This document shows, one piece after another, positions 31,072-32,202 of a stretch of DNA of 32,202 bases. The notes under the pieces were generated by a model. That model was not told the origin of the DNA. It saw only the letters and a program-made list of their open reading frames with translations, and ran no database searches. Within the stretch, counting starts at the first letter, position 1; each line of letters starts with the position of its first letter. Both the position numbers and the translations under genes were made by a program. The stretch spans positions 1 through 32,202 of the forward strand of contig JZEL01000022.1 of assembly GCA_001567365.1 (NCBI GenBank). Direction: 5' to 3'. This stretch comes from Parcubacteria bacterium OLB19. Its GTDB lineage: Bacteria > Patescibacteriota > Minisyncoccia > Phycocordibacterales > UBA918.

Positions 31072-32036
31072 TTAAGTTATTGGCTAGTTTTATATTTTTA
31101 CTTCGTAAAAAAACCTTAACAAATTCTAAGGTGAAGTGGGTGGTTTGTAGCGGTAGTGTTGGTAAAACCATTATGAGGCGATCTTTATTTCTGTCTTTAT
31201 CTAAAATTAAAACGGAAAAATTTTTAACTCCGAATACAGATTATTGTAATGAAATCGGTGTACTTTGTGCGTTTCTAGATATTAAAAATTTTTTCGTTTT
31301 TTCCATTAAAAGTCTAGTGGAGATTTTTACTAAAAAACCGATTAGTGATAGTTATGTTTTGATTGAACTCGGTGCTGACTTTAGACTTGATATTGATTGG
31401 TTTTTAAAACGCTGGTCTCCATCGATTGTAATTTTAACAATGGGTACTAGTTATCATTGGACAAAAGAAATTGAAGCGGTTTTAAGGTCGCGTCTTAGAT
31501 TGTGTCAGTCTATTTTACCAAACGGAAAAATTTATGTATCTGAGGATGACTTTGTACATTTATCTTTACTAAAAAAAGAAAACATTATTTTTAATAAAAT
31601 AGACAATAATCTAGAAGATATATATTTTTACCCAAGAGAGGTTTTGATAGCTTGGAGTGTCTTAGAAGGGTGGGGGGAAATTGAATTTATTTCGTTTAAC
31701 AAGAATCGTTTCGAGGTAATTAAGTCTGAAGGAAAGACTATCATAAAAGATACTTATAAAGTAACTCCTGTGTGTTTTGCTTATTTTTTGAAAAGTGTTT
31801 TACATGCAAGAGGTGATAAAAAGATTTTGTTAATAACAGAGATTCGTCCTTTGAAAGTTGATGTTGCTGGTTTATATAAAATATATTTAGCTGATTTGAA
31901 AAAAATTAATAAAATTTATTTTTATGGAGACGTAAAAGTCTATAATTTCCTCTCTCAAAATTTAAATAATGTATATTGGTTGAACAAGAAAAAACTTTCT
32001 CTTGAAATTTTGGATCTAAAAAAACGAGTTAAATAA
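31053..32036 (+). CDS. MurF-like Mur ligase lacking the N-terminal domain, frame broken at the 3' end
   Basis: A second Mur-type ligase. Degenerate P-loop CSGSVGKTIMRRSL (~32-45); NTDYCNEIGV, in the place of the MurF N-x-N-x-x-x-G-[LV]P block; LIELGADFRLDID, matching MurF EMG-A; and LLITEIRPLK, where MurF has LGDMxELG. The UDP-sugar-binding domain is absent. As read it stops at 32036 after KKRVK. Removing one A from the A7 run (32018-32024) extends it to TAA 32110-32112 with IGIKTSAFYKELNKELA, a plausible MurF-like end (352 aa). Several core residues are changed, so the substrate is probably different from MurF's. It is the last gene of the operon. Confidence 0.78.
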   Translation: MFKSKIIKLLASFIFLLRKKTLTNSKVKWVVCSGSVGKTIMRRSLFLSLSKIKTEKFLTPNTDYCNEIGVLCAFLDIKNFFVFSIKSLVEIFTKKPISDSYVLIELGADFRLDIDWFLKRWSPSIVILTMGTSYHWTKEIEAVLRSRLRLCQSILPNGKIYVSEDDFVHLSLLKKENIIFNKIDNNLEDIYFYPREVLIAWSVLEGWGEIEFISFNKNRFEVIKSEGKTIIKDTYKVTPVCFAYFLKSVLHARGDKKILLITEIRPLKVDVAGLYKIYLADLKKINKIYFYGDVKVYNFLSQNLNNVYWLNKKKLSLEILDLKKRVK

Positions 32037-32126
32037 TAATTCTTTAATCGGTATAAAAACCTCTGCTTTTTACAAAGAGTTAAATAAGGAATTAGCGATA
32101 TTTGAAAAATAAAAATTTTTTGAACT

Positions 32127-32202
32127 AATGAACTACCCCGATGCAGAGCATACGGGGTATCGGCGTTGGATTAGGTGGTAAATAAGGTAGTTTGTACTGG
32201 TG
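32127..32202. repeat. Right copy of the 76-bp terminal inverted repeat
   Basis: Exact reverse complement of 92-167. It contains the same hairpin (ACCCCG...CGGGGT) and the 3' end of a second copy of the partial gene, and it is cut by the window end. Confidence 0.95.
32171..32202 (-). CDS. 3' end of a second copy of the unidentified gene (partial)
   Basis: On the minus strand, the last ten codons (PVQTTLFTT and stop at 32173-32171) equal the end of the gene at 1-123. It points into the segment from the right. Too short to say whether the whole gene is duplicated. Confidence 0.45.
   Translation of the reverse strand, partial: PVQTTLFTT

Noticed and set aside
1-32202. tRNA or rRNA genes
   Set aside because: No T-loop GTTCRA-type signature with matching acceptor stem and no rRNA-like blocks were found by eye; a covariance search could still find a divergent tRNA.
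1-32202. CRISPR array, transposase, integrase or phage genes
   Set aside because: No regularly spaced short repeats; the only tandem repeats are the coding Ig units, and no mobile-element protein motif was seen.
1-32202. UGA recoded as glycine (as in Gracilibacteria)
   Set aside because: TGA acts as a normal stop in the GH15-type gene, right at its terminator, and conserved glycines use GGN codons.

Overview
The window looks like a piece of a Candidate Phyla Radiation (Patescibacteria, most likely Parcubacteria-like) genome. This is inferred from AT-rich DNA, divergent ribosomal proteins, many short membrane or single-TM hypothetical proteins, ribosomal genes without Shine-Dalgarno sequences, and standard stop codons including TGA (so not a UGA-recoding lineage). 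No database search was possible. No tRNA, rRNA, CRISPR array, transposase or phage gene was found.

Layout. Both ends (92-167 and 32127-32202) carry the same 76-bp sequence in inverted orientation, each holding the last codons of an unidentified gene plus a hairpin. From left to right follow: a secreted M23 peptidase, a ComEC-like hydrolase, rpmB and an M50 protease; rpsL-rpsG; a giant secreted Ig-repeat protein; a GH15-type enzyme, a Gmad2 protein, a MazG-like pyrophosphatase, an ABC-F ATPase, an RTX-like protein and a ROK kinase; two small genes; fusA; a pilin pair; tuf-rpsJ; a trmB-like/codB-like island; a Cys-rich microprotein, a promoter-to-terminator ncRNA, and rplC-rplD-rplW-rplB; a FliA/WhiG-type sigma factor; and an operon of a secreted protein, a polytopic GT-C-like protein and two Mur-ligase-like enzymes. 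The str-S10 order (S12, S7, EF-G, EF-Tu, S10, L3, L4, L23, L2) is kept but cut into four pieces by accessory islands bounded by long hairpin terminators.

Striking features. (1) Seven genes, including essential rpsJ, are broken by one-base changes in coding-strand A-runs (A5 to A7). Repairing each run by one A restores a family-typical terminus, usually ending just before a terminator. An eighth one-base loss lies in the Ig-repeat protein. Coding-strand T-runs of the same length are intact. Sequencing error, replication slippage and expression-level slippage all remain possible. (2) The rpmB, rpsL, tuf and rplC promoters share TTGCAA, a 16-nt spacer and a TA-rich -10, whereas the sigma and RTX genes have TTGACA. 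(3) Several genes appear leaderless, while a subset of accessory genes has clear Shine-Dalgarno sequences. (4) Elaborate RNA folds precede tuf and rplC, and a separate ~185-nt ncRNA lies before rplC. (5) The last operon has MurE-like and MurF-like ligases that both lack the N-terminal UDP-sugar-binding domain, suggesting an envelope pathway other than standard murein synthesis.
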